Shown: positions 52,360-60,904, counted from the first letter of the stretch. The stretch: DNA of 64,000 nucleotides from Ruminococcus_C sp963590855 (GCA_963590855.1 CAVAQT010000004.1:43650-107649), one strand, 5' to 3'. The notes: generated by a model not told the origin, from the sequence alone. Numbers and translations: made by a program.

Positions 52360-52982
52360 CATACACTCCTTTTCACCGCGCCAGTCGGACAAATCTGCAT
52401 ACAGTTTCCGCAGTGCAGACAGTTTTCCTGTCGGATCGATGCACTGCCCTCTGCCAGGTCGATACAGTTTTGGGGACAGACAGTCAGACATGCCCTGCAG
52501 CCACAGCATTCTGCACCAATCCAATAACCGCTGTGTGCGGCTTCTGTTTCTCCAAAGGTAAAGCTGTTCCGTTCGATCGGCTTTTTCGACAAATCAAACC
52601 ATTCTCCATTTCCTGCGCAGATTTGAAATACAGTCAATGCCGCAGCACTCTCCGCAGTGGGATAAATTTCATGCATATACGGATTCTTTTGAAACAACAA
52701 TGGCAGCCGTTCTGCACCGATCTCCCTCACCTTTCCACGAATGGAAAGGGCGGCTCGGGACATGGTATCCTCGCCTTTCATGCCCGTTAAGGCAATGTAT
52801 TTCTGCCGCTTTAAGCGATGATAAAAGTTCTTTCCTTTTGCAGTGAGAAAATACAATCCATTTTCGTCCCAGTCCATAATATCCACAGCGCAGGTAACCG
52901 GCAAGCCGGCTTCATCGGTAGTAGCTGCGATCACAGAATGGATCTCATCCCCCAAAAAAGAAAAGTAATCCGTATATCTCAT
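52359..52982 (-). CDS. Pyridoxamine-phosphate-oxidase-like flavoprotein with C-terminal 2x[4Fe-4S] ferredoxin domain
   Basis: 207 residues. Residues ~1-140: PNPOx-like split-barrel FMN-binding fold (HSVIAATTDEAGLPVTCAVDI, YFLTAKGKNFYHRLKRQKYIALTG). Residues ~155-205: two ferredoxin motifs (CCGCRACLTVCPQNC, CLHCGNCMQICPTGA). First gene of the operon with the macrodomain and SirTM genes, its stop overlapping the next start. Probably a redox enzyme or sensor; substrate unknown. GGAGG before ATG. Confidence 0.85.
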   Translation of the reverse strand: MRYTDYFSFLGDEIHSVIAATTDEAGLPVTCAVDIMDWDENGLYFLTAKGKNFYHRLKRQKYIALTGMKGEDTMSRAALSIRGKVREIGAERLPLLFQKNPYMHEIYPTAESAAALTVFQICAGNGEWFDLSKKPIERNSFTFGETEAAHSGYWIGAECCGCRACLTVCPQNCIDLAEGSASIRQENCLHCGNCMQICPTGAVKRSV

Positions 52983-53036
52983 GTCAATTCCTCCATGCAG
53001 ACAGGGGCTGTCCGCTTTCCGAACATTCCCTGTGTC

Positions 53037-53118
53037 AGAACCTGTTCCGTATCTTTTCAGCAGATCTTGCCGTTGGTTGTGTCGAAAATCTGCACATAAA
53101 AAATGCGGAACAGGTTCT
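53037..53118. repeat. Composite nested inverted repeat between the MBL-like gene and the SirTM operon
   Basis: Outer 13-bp arms AGAACCTGTTCCG (53037-53049) and CGGAACAGGTTCT (53106-53118) enclose inner arms GCAGAT (53060-53065) and ATCTGC (53088-53093). It is downstream of the MBL-like gene and within or before the 5' leader of the SirTM operon. Could be a terminator-like element, a leader structure or a miniature repeat. Confidence 0.6.
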
Positions 53119-53139
53119 TCAATATTTCTTGTTTTTCAA

Positions 53140-53931
53140 TCAAGCGAAGAAAAATCCTGCGGTCATATCCAGATAGTTTCCGCCGCTATAGTTGGGATAT
53201 TGCTTCTGTACCGCTTCCTTGAAGTCTGCTGCATTGCTGCATTTTTCTGCAATGCCTTTCAGTGCTTCCAGATAATCGATCTTGGTCTGTGCATCTTTCA
53301 GATCTTCCGGCGTATAATGCGATGTCAAGATCAGATCGTAGCCCTTTGTAATATACGCGCGAAGCTGTGCGATAATGGCATCTGCATGACCTGCTCCGGC
53401 AACGATAGAGTGGCAGTCATGGCCGAGCATGTGGGTATAAACCGCATTGATTTCCGGAATCTCCACATCAAACGCCTCTTCGGTCTGATAAATGACAAAA
53501 TCGATGCCGCCAATGGTGATTTTGCCTTCGCCGATCACATTTGTGATCTGGTGAACAGAACTGTCAAAAATCGTTCCGAATGCGTTTGTGAAATTGGTGA
53601 TAAGCGCCTTTCCGCCGCCGTTTTCAGAATACGCCACAGCATTCTGTGTCGCATACTTCGGTACATCCGGCAAAAATGTTGCACCAGCACCGTGATAGGC
53701 AACCAGCATTCCTGCAACCTCCACACCGTTCAGATAGGCTGTCAGTTCCTCGATATTGTCGAAAAAGCAGGGAGACTCCAAAATGACTGCCTTGCCGGCC
53801 TTCTCCACAATGAAAACTTCGTTGTCGATAAAGTCGTTGGTCTTGTAAGCATGGAGCTTAACTGTTCCAAAGTCGTAAATGTTCACTTCACCCTTGGCGA
53901 GCTGGACTGCGGTAAATGTATTCTTATTCAT
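53140..53931 (-). CDS. Degenerate metallo-beta-lactamase-fold protein
   Basis: 263 residues with an MBL-like strand order (NEVFIVEKAGKAVILESPCFFDNIEEL, then LVAYHGAGATFLPDV). The usual HxHxDH metal motif is replaced by YHGAGA, though later His residues (MLGHDCHS, LTSHYTPE) remain; metal binding is doubtful. ATG 53931 has AGGAGG 8 nt upstream. Divergent from an HxlR regulator and preceded by GTAAC-type operator repeats, so it is probably its target. Function unknown. Confidence 0.75.
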   Translation of the reverse strand: MNKNTFTAVQLAKGEVNIYDFGTVKLHAYKTNDFIDNEVFIVEKAGKAVILESPCFFDNIEELTAYLNGVEVAGMLVAYHGAGATFLPDVPKYATQNAVAYSENGGGKALITNFTNAFGTIFDSSVHQITNVIGEGKITIGGIDFVIYQTEEAFDVEIPEINAVYTHMLGHDCHSIVAGAGHADAIIAQLRAYITKGYDLILTSHYTPEDLKDAQTKIDYLEALKGIAEKCSNAADFKEAVQKQYPNYSGGNYLDMTAGFFFA

Positions 53932-54005
53932 GATAGATTCCTCCTGAAAGTTCATGGGATTGTTTTTTTCAGAAGAACAAGCGCTTGATCTCTTTCTGTG
54001 ATTTT

Positions 54006-54034
54006 ATGATACCACAAATCCCGGCACTTGAAAA
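54006..54034 (-). promoter_or_regulatory. Promoter of the MBL-like gene
   Basis: TTTTCA (54034-54029), 17-bp spacer, TATCAT (54011-54006). Confidence 0.65.
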
Positions 54035-54048
54035 GTACGCACTTTTTT

Positions 54049-54078
54049 GTAACACAGTTACCCAGAGGTAACTCTTAC
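54049..54078. promoter_or_regulatory. Candidate HxlR operators
   Basis: GTAACACAGTTAC (54049-54061) is a perfect GTAAC-N3-GTTAC palindrome and GTAACTCTTAC (54068-54078) a degenerate second copy; a further GTAAC lies at 54173 behind the HxlR -10 box. They sit just upstream of the MBL-like promoter. Confidence 0.6.
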
Positions 54079-54139
54079 GAAAAACCGGGATTTTTTCTGC
54101 ACAAATCCAATTGTAAACAATTCATGACCATCAAAAACA

Positions 54140-54168
54140 TTGCAATTTCGACTGCAATATGCTATACT
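54140..54168 (+). promoter_or_regulatory. Promoter of the HxlR gene
   Basis: TTGCAA (54140-54145), 17-bp spacer, TATACT (54163-54168). Confidence 0.78.
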
Positions 54169-54206
54169 ATAGGTAACATTCTATCAGAAACCAATGAGGT
54201 GATATC

Positions 54207-54545
54207 ATGCTGAAAAAAGAAGAACTGCCGGAATGCCCTGTGGCAACCACAGTACAGCTGATCGGAAACAAGTGGAAACTGTTGATCCTGCGAAACCTGC
54301 GGATGCGCCCATGGCGATTTAATGAACTGCAAAAGTCTCTGGAGGGCATCAGTCAGAAGGTGCTGACACAGAGCCTGCGTTCCATGGAAGCGGACGGCCT
54401 TGTGATTCGCACAGTTTATGCCGAAGTTCCGCCCAGAGTGGAATATTCCCTCAGTGAACTGGGCGAAACCATGCGTCCGATTCTGGATGCAATGGAACAG
54501 TGGGGAAACAACTATAAAGCGATGCAGCAGGAAACAGATGCGTAA
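54207..54545 (+). CDS. HxlR-family transcriptional regulator
   Basis: 112 residues, standard length. Winged helix with the family signature CPVATTVQLIGNKWKLLILRNLRMRPWRFNEL and GLVIRTVYAEVPPRVEYSLSELG. The N-terminal Cys of CPV is the position used for electrophile/redox sensing in some HxlR proteins. Divergent from the MBL-like gene. AGGTGAT before ATG. Confidence 0.95.
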   Translation: MLKKEELPECPVATTVQLIGNKWKLLILRNLRMRPWRFNELQKSLEGISQKVLTQSLRSMEADGLVIRTVYAEVPPRVEYSLSELGETMRPILDAMEQWGNNYKAMQQETDA

Positions 54546-54571
54546 GCCTACTTTATCTGAAACAAAAAAAC

Positions 54572-54605
54572 AGCAGGAGCGTTTTTGCGACGTTCCTGCT
54601 ATTTT
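54572..54605. terminator. Bidirectional terminator between HxlR and alkylsulfatase genes
   Basis: AGCAGGAGCG / CGTTCCTGCT stem flanked by A7 on the left and TTTTT on the right, between convergent genes. Confidence 0.9.
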
Positions 54606-54628
54606 TCTCTGTTGTGTAAAATGGATGC

Positions 54629-56647
54629 TTATCTTCCGTCTGCCTTCTGATTCGGTTCGATCAATGCAAACTGACTATGCTGATTCAAGTCCACCACGGC
54701 ATCGTGTATCTGCCGCAGATATTCCGGATGCTCTGTCTCTGTAAACGAAAGCAGTGTCTGCAAGTCTTTGGCGGTAATTGCCGGGAAAGCAGCTGCCGCG
54801 ATCCGAACTAGCGGCAGTGACTCCTCTGTGCGTCCCTCATAATAGAGGATCGTTCCGTGATAAACGTGTACCGCAAATTCCGCCTGCACCTGAAATGCTT
54901 CGCCCGGATGCCATACGCCCGGCGCTCCATCCGGCTTTCCTGCTAGCTGCAATCGGAACCGAAAATCCGCTTCTGCCAGTTTTTCGCCGTCTGTCACAAT
55001 GCCCAGATAATCCAGCACCATTCTGGGCGTCATGTTCTGTATCAAGTCGTTTTTGCCGTCCTGTTCCAGACGACGCACGGTTTTGGAAGTGCCGCTGCGC
55101 AGTTCAAACGCACCGTTCAGATAAGCATTTCGCCAGATGCCGGATTCCGACTGATATGCCAGTTGTTCCAGTGCATCTGCATTCAGCAGACGCGCTTTTT
55201 GGTTTGTTGGTTCAGCAAACACCGCATAAGAGGCTGCCTTAGCGGCACGGCGATAGTTGCCGTCAACGTAGTCCTGCTCTGCCAGACGCAGCACCTGCTC
55301 TACAGAGCCAACATAATCCACGAAAAGCTTCGCCTCCTCTGTTTCGGTCAGCGCATTCAATTCGGTGGGATTGCCGTTATAGAAGCCCAGATACTTGCAG
55401 TAAACCGCCCGCGCATTGATCTCCACAGAACCATAATACGGACGTGTATACCAGACTTTTGCCAGCTTCTCCGGCAGCACCACTTCCCGTGCGATCTCTT
55501 TGGCGGTTCTGCCCTGGTTTGCCAGGTACAGCGTACGGTCGTGAATATACTTGTACACTGCCGCATTGTTCCGGAGAAAATCTTCTACGCTGTGCGGTGT
55601 TTCCGGTGTATTCCAGTGCGGCCAGTTGTGGGACTGGAATACCACGTCTGCCTGTTTTCCATAGCGCTCCAGCGCAATTGCTGTAAACCGCCACCAGTTC
55701 GCCGCGTCACGCAGCTGTGCGCCGCGGATGGGATAGAGATTGTGCAGTGTTCCGGTGCAGTTTTCTGCCGCCCAGAATGCCCGGTACTCCGGAAAATAGT
55801 TGTTCATTTCCGCCGGTGCTTCCGTCCCGGGTGTCAGCTGAAATTCCACTTCCAGCCCGTCGATGGTCAGCGTGGTATCCTCTGAAATAAAGTCAGTAGG
55901 TGTGATATAGCTAAGGGTTCCGGAGGATGTTCCCAGCCCCAGTCCTGTGGAAACTCTTCCTTTTGACCCGGCGAGCAGATCGCCGCCGAACTGATACTTG
56001 GAACGGTGGAACATCGCAGTTCCGGCGTAAACATTTTCTTTGACGGTCTCTTCATCAAAACCTGCCGGCACATAGATGCGAACCTGTCCCGGCGCTTTCC
56101 CCACCTGCTCCGGGGAAACGATTCCCTTGATGCCGCCGAAGTGGTCGGCGTGGGAATGGCTGATGATGACTGCTCTGATGTTATCGTGAATGTTCTCGCC
56201 CAATACCTCTTCCGTAATGCGCAGACCGTATGCCGCGGCCTCAATGTTTGTGGTTACATCAATGGCGATCCAACCAGTTTTGCTCCGGACAAAGGTCAGA
56301 TTTGCCACATCGATACCACGCACCTGATAGATCTTTCCCGGCAGCACTTCAAACACGCCTGCTTCGATATTCGACTTGCCGTTGAGCCACAGACTGGGAT
56401 GAACCGTATCTGCCACTGCCTGCTGTTTCAGAAAATCATATGCCTGCAAATCCCAGACCACATTGCCGGTCTTATCTTTCAGCTGAAAGCCATCCAGCTT
56501 TTTCAGGCAGCCGCGCCGTGCCAGTGCCACTTCGCTGTTATAGGCATTTTCCAGGTCGATCTGAAATTCCTTGGCAAACGCCGCATTTCGTTGTTTGGTA
56601 AATGCAGTTGCCTCTTTGGCAGCTGTGTTATAGATGTATTCAGACAT
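54629..56647 (-). CDS. Linear primary-alkylsulfatase (SdsA1/BDS1-like, MBL fold)
   Basis: 672 residues. MBL domain with binuclear zinc motif H164-x-H166-x-D168-H169 (ISHSHADHFGG), bridging region AAENCTGTLHNLYPIRGAQLRD and QSHNWPHW; helical dimerisation domain (~370-540) and SCP2-like C-terminal domain (~545-672). Hydrolyses primary alkyl sulfates to alcohol and sulfate. No signal peptide, so it is cytosolic and depends on import, fitting the ABC transporter in the same operon. Confidence 0.92.
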   Translation of the reverse strand: MSEYIYNTAAKEATAFTKQRNAAFAKEFQIDLENAYNSEVALARRGCLKKLDGFQLKDKTGNVVWDLQAYDFLKQQAVADTVHPSLWLNGKSNIEAGVFEVLPGKIYQVRGIDVANLTFVRSKTGWIAIDVTTNIEAAAYGLRITEEVLGENIHDNIRAVIISHSHADHFGGIKGIVSPEQVGKAPGQVRIYVPAGFDEETVKENVYAGTAMFHRSKYQFGGDLLAGSKGRVSTGLGLGTSSGTLSYITPTDFISEDTTLTIDGLEVEFQLTPGTEAPAEMNNYFPEYRAFWAAENCTGTLHNLYPIRGAQLRDAANWWRFTAIALERYGKQADVVFQSHNWPHWNTPETPHSVEDFLRNNAAVYKYIHDRTLYLANQGRTAKEIAREVVLPEKLAKVWYTRPYYGSVEINARAVYCKYLGFYNGNPTELNALTETEEAKLFVDYVGSVEQVLRLAEQDYVDGNYRRAAKAASYAVFAEPTNQKARLLNADALEQLAYQSESGIWRNAYLNGAFELRSGTSKTVRRLEQDGKNDLIQNMTPRMVLDYLGIVTDGEKLAEADFRFRLQLAGKPDGAPGVWHPGEAFQVQAEFAVHVYHGTILYYEGRTEESLPLVRIAAAAFPAITAKDLQTLLSFTETEHPEYLRQIHDAVVDLNQHSQFALIEPNQKADGR

Positions 56648-56662
56648 TGCAGTTTTCTCCCT

Positions 56663-57946
56663 TCAAATTTGTTCCAGAACCGGCGGTTCCCATTCGCCCC
56701 GAATGGTCAGTGCATCTGGCGTATACACGCGCAGCGCCAGGGTAAAGTGTTCTTCTGTTTTCGGTGCCGGCAGCCAATTTTTCCGTGCCAGTCCCTCTTC
56801 CGGTTCTTCTGCGGCAATGAAAATATCCAGTGAACCGTCCGGGTTCTTTTCCACGCTGCCGTTTTCCAGATCATAGGTATTGATCTTGTACCATCCAATG
56901 GGATTGGGAACTAAGTACTTGCTTGGCTCACCGTACAGTGTGATCGACCAGAATACGGAAGCATGCGGATAGCCGTCTGCCGGAATGTGCAGTCGATAGC
57001 GGTTTTTGCTTTTCAACGGTGCGCCGCTGTCATCTGCCGCTGCAACCACATAGGCACTGTCCTGAATGATGTTAGCGCCCCAGCCGCCGTAGGCAGTCTC
57101 GGCACGCTGAAGATAGTCCGTACCATACGTTCCCACGCCGCCGATCACGGAGAGCCAGCCGCGATGTTGTACCGTATACTGCGGATTGCGCTTGCCTGTC
57201 CGGATCTCCGCAAAGCCCAGACGGCTGCCTTCGGCCAATGCCTGCTGCTGTTCTGCCGTCAAATCGTCCCAGGAAAATGCTCCGGTAGTACGGTCATAGC
57301 CGAACTGCTCAAAGATCTGCACATATGCTTCATTCCGAATGGGATTCTCCAGAGAAAGCGCCGCAAACAGGGTAAAGAACTCCCTGGGCGAAACGGTTTC
57401 AATATAAGATGCCGGAGAAAGTTCCGGTGCCTGCCGTACCGGCTGTACCCGTTCCGGATACAGCGGCCGGATGGTAATGGAATCCTGGATGCGGTTCACC
57501 ACCGGATAGTCCGCCTCGCCCCGTGTTTCAATTCGCAGCAGCACTGCATTCAGGGAATCCTGCAAACGAATCACCTCATAAGATTCGTATCCCGCCGGAA
57601 CTGGTGCATCCTGATACAACAGGATATAGTCCCCTTCCGCCCTGTCCGGCGTCCGTGTGCCAATGGATTCCACCACGTTGGTATAGGCATCCAGAATGGG
57701 GAATAGATAATACCGCTCTGTAATTTTCGGGATGTGCACCAAATACGGTGTCCGTGCCAGCTGTGTCCATGCGGTGGAATACAGCGTGTCGTTGTTCAGT
57801 TTCACAATTTTATTCACCTTGTCGGTGGGAAATGTCCGCAAGTGGTGAAAGTTTTTGTCGTCCGAGCCCCAGTGAGTCGCTTCGGTTATCACCAACGGAA
57901 AGCCATAGAGATAGAGTGCCTTTGCCTGTTCAGTCAAGTTTACCAT
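56663..57946 (-). CDS. DUF1254/DUF1214 domain protein
   Basis: 427 residues, tandem DUF1254 (~10-140) and DUF1214 (~315-425) domains (VNKIVKLNNDTLYSTAWTQL, YRLHIPADGYPHASVFWSITLY). These are beta-rich proteins of unknown role, often next to alkylsulfatases or transporters. No signal peptide, unlike many relatives. ATG 57946 follows AGGAGG by 8 nt. 15 bp upstream of the alkylsulfatase gene. Confidence 0.85.
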   Translation of the reverse strand: MVNLTEQAKALYLYGFPLVITEATHWGSDDKNFHHLRTFPTDKVNKIVKLNNDTLYSTAWTQLARTPYLVHIPKITERYYLFPILDAYTNVVESIGTRTPDRAEGDYILLYQDAPVPAGYESYEVIRLQDSLNAVLLRIETRGEADYPVVNRIQDSITIRPLYPERVQPVRQAPELSPASYIETVSPREFFTLFAALSLENPIRNEAYVQIFEQFGYDRTTGAFSWDDLTAEQQQALAEGSRLGFAEIRTGKRNPQYTVQHRGWLSVIGGVGTYGTDYLQRAETAYGGWGANIIQDSAYVVAAADDSGAPLKSKNRYRLHIPADGYPHASVFWSITLYGEPSKYLVPNPIGWYKINTYDLENGSVEKNPDGSLDIFIAAEEPEEGLARKNWLPAPKTEEHFTLALRVYTPDALTIRGEWEPPVLEQI

Positions 57947-57959
57947 AATATGTTCCTCC

Positions 57960-59003
57960 TTATTCACCTGTTTTCAGTTTTTCATAATAAGATGTATCCA
58001 CAAAGCTGTCCACATCGATTGCCTTGGAGATATAGCCGTTTTCCAGCATAAAGTCGCTGAGATAGTTCAGTTTGTCAATGACACCGCTGTCGATGTCGCT
58101 GTCCAGAAAAGCAAAGGTATCATCAAACCCATAGGCTTTCCGGAATACGTCCACGCCCAGTGTCGGGGACGCAATGGCGTTGAAAAATTCGTCGGGGTTG
58201 GAAACAGTTTCCTCCTTGGCACGCTGTAACGCTTTCAGCACTGCCACAGCTGCATCCGGATTTTCCTGAAGGAAGTCATTTCTGCCGGTGACAGTCCAGA
58301 GCCCTGCCATTTCCGGATGTGTCACAGAGTTCTCCACATCGACGCCCAAGCCCTGATTTTCGTAATATACCACGTTATAGTACAGCGTCAGCCATGCATC
58401 TGCTTCACCAGTGGTAAAGACAGAAGCCGCATCGGAAACCACATTGACGATTTCCACCTTGCTCTCGTCAATGTCATAAGCATCCACCAGGTGCTTCCAA
58501 TACTCCTGGAAGTTAGTGCCGATACCGATAATAACCTTCTTGCCCTCCAGATCTTTCGGTGTCTGGATGCCGGAGTCCTTCTGCGCCAACACGCCAATGT
58601 TCATCTGTTTGTCTGCCACACCGAAGATACGAATATCCACGCCGTTACTGTATGCTGTTGCCGCCGGATAGTCCCCGTAGAATGCCATGTCCAGTTCACC
58701 GGAAGCGTATGCTTCATTGATCGCCGGGCCTGCCTCCTGAAATGTCACCAAGTCCAATGTGTACCCCACGGCATTGAGTTCTTCCTCCAGATAGCCCTTG
58801 TCATAGGCAAGCTTGCCGTTTTCCAGAAGCGGATAATCGTCAAAGCCTGGGCTGCCCAGTCGCAGAGGCTTCAGGTCACCGGAAGCCGAAGATGCAGCCT
58901 GCTCGGTGCTGTTGCTGTCAGAAGAGCCGGCACTGCCGCAGCCCACAATACCAAGGCTCAGGATGCCTGCCAGAAGAAATGCGAAAATCTTGTTGTGTTT
59001 CAT
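57960..59003 (-). CDS. Sulfonate/alkyl-sulfate-type ABC solute-binding lipoprotein
   Basis: 347 residues. Lipoprotein signal with lipobox LGIVGCG, Ser-rich linker, then an SsuA/TauA-like fold (LRLGSPGFDDYPLLENGKLAYDKG, DMAFYGDYPAATAYSNG, TPKDLEGKKVIIGIGTNFQEY). Normal domain order, unlike the binding protein at 19619-20746. ATG 59003 has GGAGG 8 nt upstream. Ligand inferred from operon: alkyl sulfates or sulfonates. Confidence 0.88.
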   Translation of the reverse strand: MKHNKIFAFLLAGILSLGIVGCGSAGSSDSNSTEQAASSASGDLKPLRLGSPGFDDYPLLENGKLAYDKGYLEEELNAVGYTLDLVTFQEAGPAINEAYASGELDMAFYGDYPAATAYSNGVDIRIFGVADKQMNIGVLAQKDSGIQTPKDLEGKKVIIGIGTNFQEYWKHLVDAYDIDESKVEIVNVVSDAASVFTTGEADAWLTLYYNVVYYENQGLGVDVENSVTHPEMAGLWTVTGRNDFLQENPDAAVAVLKALQRAKEETVSNPDEFFNAIASPTLGVDVFRKAYGFDDTFAFLDSDIDSGVIDKLNYLSDFMLENGYISKAIDVDSFVDTSYYEKLKTGE

Positions 59004-59018
59004 TTGAAATACCTCCAT

Positions 59019-59789
59019 TTACTTTGTGTTTCCTTTATTCCAGGGCGTGATCGCTGTAAAGATCACACCCAGAACTTTATCCATCAAGATGCCGATCAAT
59101 CCAATGACGATCATGCACACGATCACCACGTCCGACTGCATCAGACTCCGTGCATTGCTCATGCGATAGCCGATGCCGGACAGAGATGCGATCAATTCTG
59201 CGGCAACCACTGCCATCCATGAAATGCCCAGTCCCAGTTTCAGTCCTACCAGAATCTGCGGCAGTGCATGGGGCAAATAGACCTTTCGGAATGTTTTGAA
59301 ATAGTTCAGCTTATACAGCTGCGCCACCTCGATATAGCCTGCCGGCGTACTGGAAATACCGCTCATGGTGTTCATCATAATGGGGAAGAATGCCGCCATT
59401 ACGATTACCACCACTTTGGACAACTCCCCGATGCCGCACCAGAGAATAATCAGCGGAATCCATGCAATAATGGGAATCTGCCGGATCACTGTCACCGTCG
59501 GCTGTAGCAGATACGTTATTGTCTTTGACATTCCCATCAGAGAACCCAGAATCGTTCCCAAGACGACAGAGAGCAGGTAGCCTTTCAGCACACGGGAGAG
59601 TGTAATCGAAAGGTCATTCCAGAGCTGACCGTTTTGCAGCATCTCCAGAAACGCCTGCCACACCATGGAGATCTTCGGCAGGATACTGGTGGGAATGCTG
59701 CCAAAGTGAGTGGCACAGATCCATGCCGCCACAATCAATACCGGAACGATCAGCCCCAGTAAAATCTGTTTGATTTTCTGTATTTTCAT
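59019..59789 (-). CDS. SsuC-like ABC permease
   Basis: 256 residues, six membrane helices, BPD-transp-1 fold, EAA-like loop YIEVAQLYKLNYFKTFRKVYLPHALPQIL. Single permease, so likely a homodimer. Between the binding protein (15 bp) and ATPase (19 bp) genes. Confidence 0.92.
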   Translation of the reverse strand: MKIQKIKQILLGLIVPVLIVAAWICATHFGSIPTSILPKISMVWQAFLEMLQNGQLWNDLSITLSRVLKGYLLSVVLGTILGSLMGMSKTITYLLQPTVTVIRQIPIIAWIPLIILWCGIGELSKVVVIVMAAFFPIMMNTMSGISSTPAGYIEVAQLYKLNYFKTFRKVYLPHALPQILVGLKLGLGISWMAVVAAELIASLSGIGYRMSNARSLMQSDVVIVCMIVIGLIGILMDKVLGVIFTAITPWNKGNTK

Positions 59790-59808
59790 GATATTATCCC
59801 CTCTTGCT

Positions 59809-60603
59809 TTAAATCATATATTCTGCCTCTTGCAGGAACTCCGCAGAATCCTGGAAGAAGTGACCGTAGATTTTCTTTTTGTATGCGGCAAAGCCAGAAC
59901 TGCCGCGGTTCATGCGAGAATATTTGTCTGTGGTAATGATCTCCTGAATCTCTCCCGGCCGTGCCGACATAATCACAATTCGCTCTCCCAGATAGATCGC
60001 TTCGTCAATATCGTGGGTGACCATGACCATAGTGACTTTTTCTTCTCGCTGAATCCGCAGAATTTCTTTCTGCATCTGGATTCGCGTCAGTGCATCCAGT
60101 GCGCCGAACGGCTCGTCCAGCAGTAATATGGATGGGTTTCCGGCAAGACCTCTGGCGATTGCCACACGCTGAGACATTCCGCCGGACAACTGAGAAGGAT
60201 AGGCATTCTCAAAGCCTTTCAGCCCCACCAGTTCCAAGTGCCGTGCAATGTGTTCCTCGCGCTCTGCCTTTTTCATATTCCGAATACCGAAGCCAATGTT
60301 ATCCTTGATTTTCAGCCACGGCAGCAGTCGGTGATCCTGAAACACCATGCCGCACTCTGCATCCGGCCCGGAAACGGTATGACCATTTCGGGAAACACTG
60401 CCGTCCTGATACGATACCAGACCGCAGATGATTTTCAGAAGCGTACTCTTTCCGCATCCGCTGTGTCCCACGATCGTGACAAACTCTCCCTTTTTTACAG
60501 AAAGCTCAATATCTTTCAGTACCTGAAATGAAGTGCCGTCCTTGACAAACGATTTGTTCAAGTGTGAAACTGTAATGATGTTTTCCTGTTCTGATTCTTT
60601 CAT
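59809..60603 (-). CDS. SsuB-like ABC ATPase
   Basis: 264 residues. Walker A GHSGCGKST, LSGGMSQRVAIARGL, ILLLDEPFGALD, VTHD. ATG 60603 is preceded by AGGTGATAGCA; a GTG three codons upstream overlaps the ribosome site. First gene of the ssu-like/alkylsulfatase operon, facing the divergent LacI gene. Confidence 0.93.
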   Translation of the reverse strand: MKESEQENIITVSHLNKSFVKDGTSFQVLKDIELSVKKGEFVTIVGHSGCGKSTLLKIICGLVSYQDGSVSRNGHTVSGPDAECGMVFQDHRLLPWLKIKDNIGFGIRNMKKAEREEHIARHLELVGLKGFENAYPSQLSGGMSQRVAIARGLAGNPSILLLDEPFGALDALTRIQMQKEILRIQREEKVTMVMVTHDIDEAIYLGERIVIMSARPGEIQEIITTDKYSRMNRGSSGFAAYKKKIYGHFFQDSAEFLQEAEYMI

Positions 60604-60660
60604 TGCTATCACCTTTTTCTCCTATGTGTCTTATGGGTTTCATTCCCTTGGTGTGATTTC

Positions 60661-60689
60661 ATTCTACCGCACTACAAGCAAAAAGTCCA
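60661..60689 (-). promoter_or_regulatory. Promoter of the alkylsulfatase/ABC operon
   Basis: TGGACT (60689-60684), 17-bp spacer, TAGAAT (60666-60661). Lies 11 bp from the first LacI-type operator. Confidence 0.6.
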
Positions 60690-60699
60690 GAAAGAATGG

Positions 60700-60904
60700 T
60701 GACAGCGTTGTCATTTCATGCACTTTTCCCCTGCAAAACAGGTGAAAAAACACCGCCTGAACTACAGCAGAAGTGGTATTTTTGTAGTTGCCGCAGTACA
60801 AGCGGCAACGATGTCAAGTAAGTTTTTGCGCAGGCACAGCGTTTTTTCACATTCTTTATTTTTCCCATAGGAAAACAGGTGTTTCTTTTTAGACAACGTT
60901 ATCA
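60700..60904. promoter_or_regulatory. Three LacI-type operators in the divergent intergenic region
   Basis: TGACAGCGTTGTCA (60700-60713), CGGCAACGATGTCA (60803-60816) and AGACAACGTTATCA (60891-60904) share the consensus TGACAACGTTGTCA with the central CG typical of LacI-family sites. The outer two flank the two promoters. A TTGCCG/CGGCAA hairpin overlaps the middle site. The interval 60613-60986 has no gene. Confidence 0.8.

Noticed and set aside
53037..53118. Insertion sequence or transposon end
   Set aside because: No transposase reading frame or target-site duplication is visible; the element is only 82 nt.
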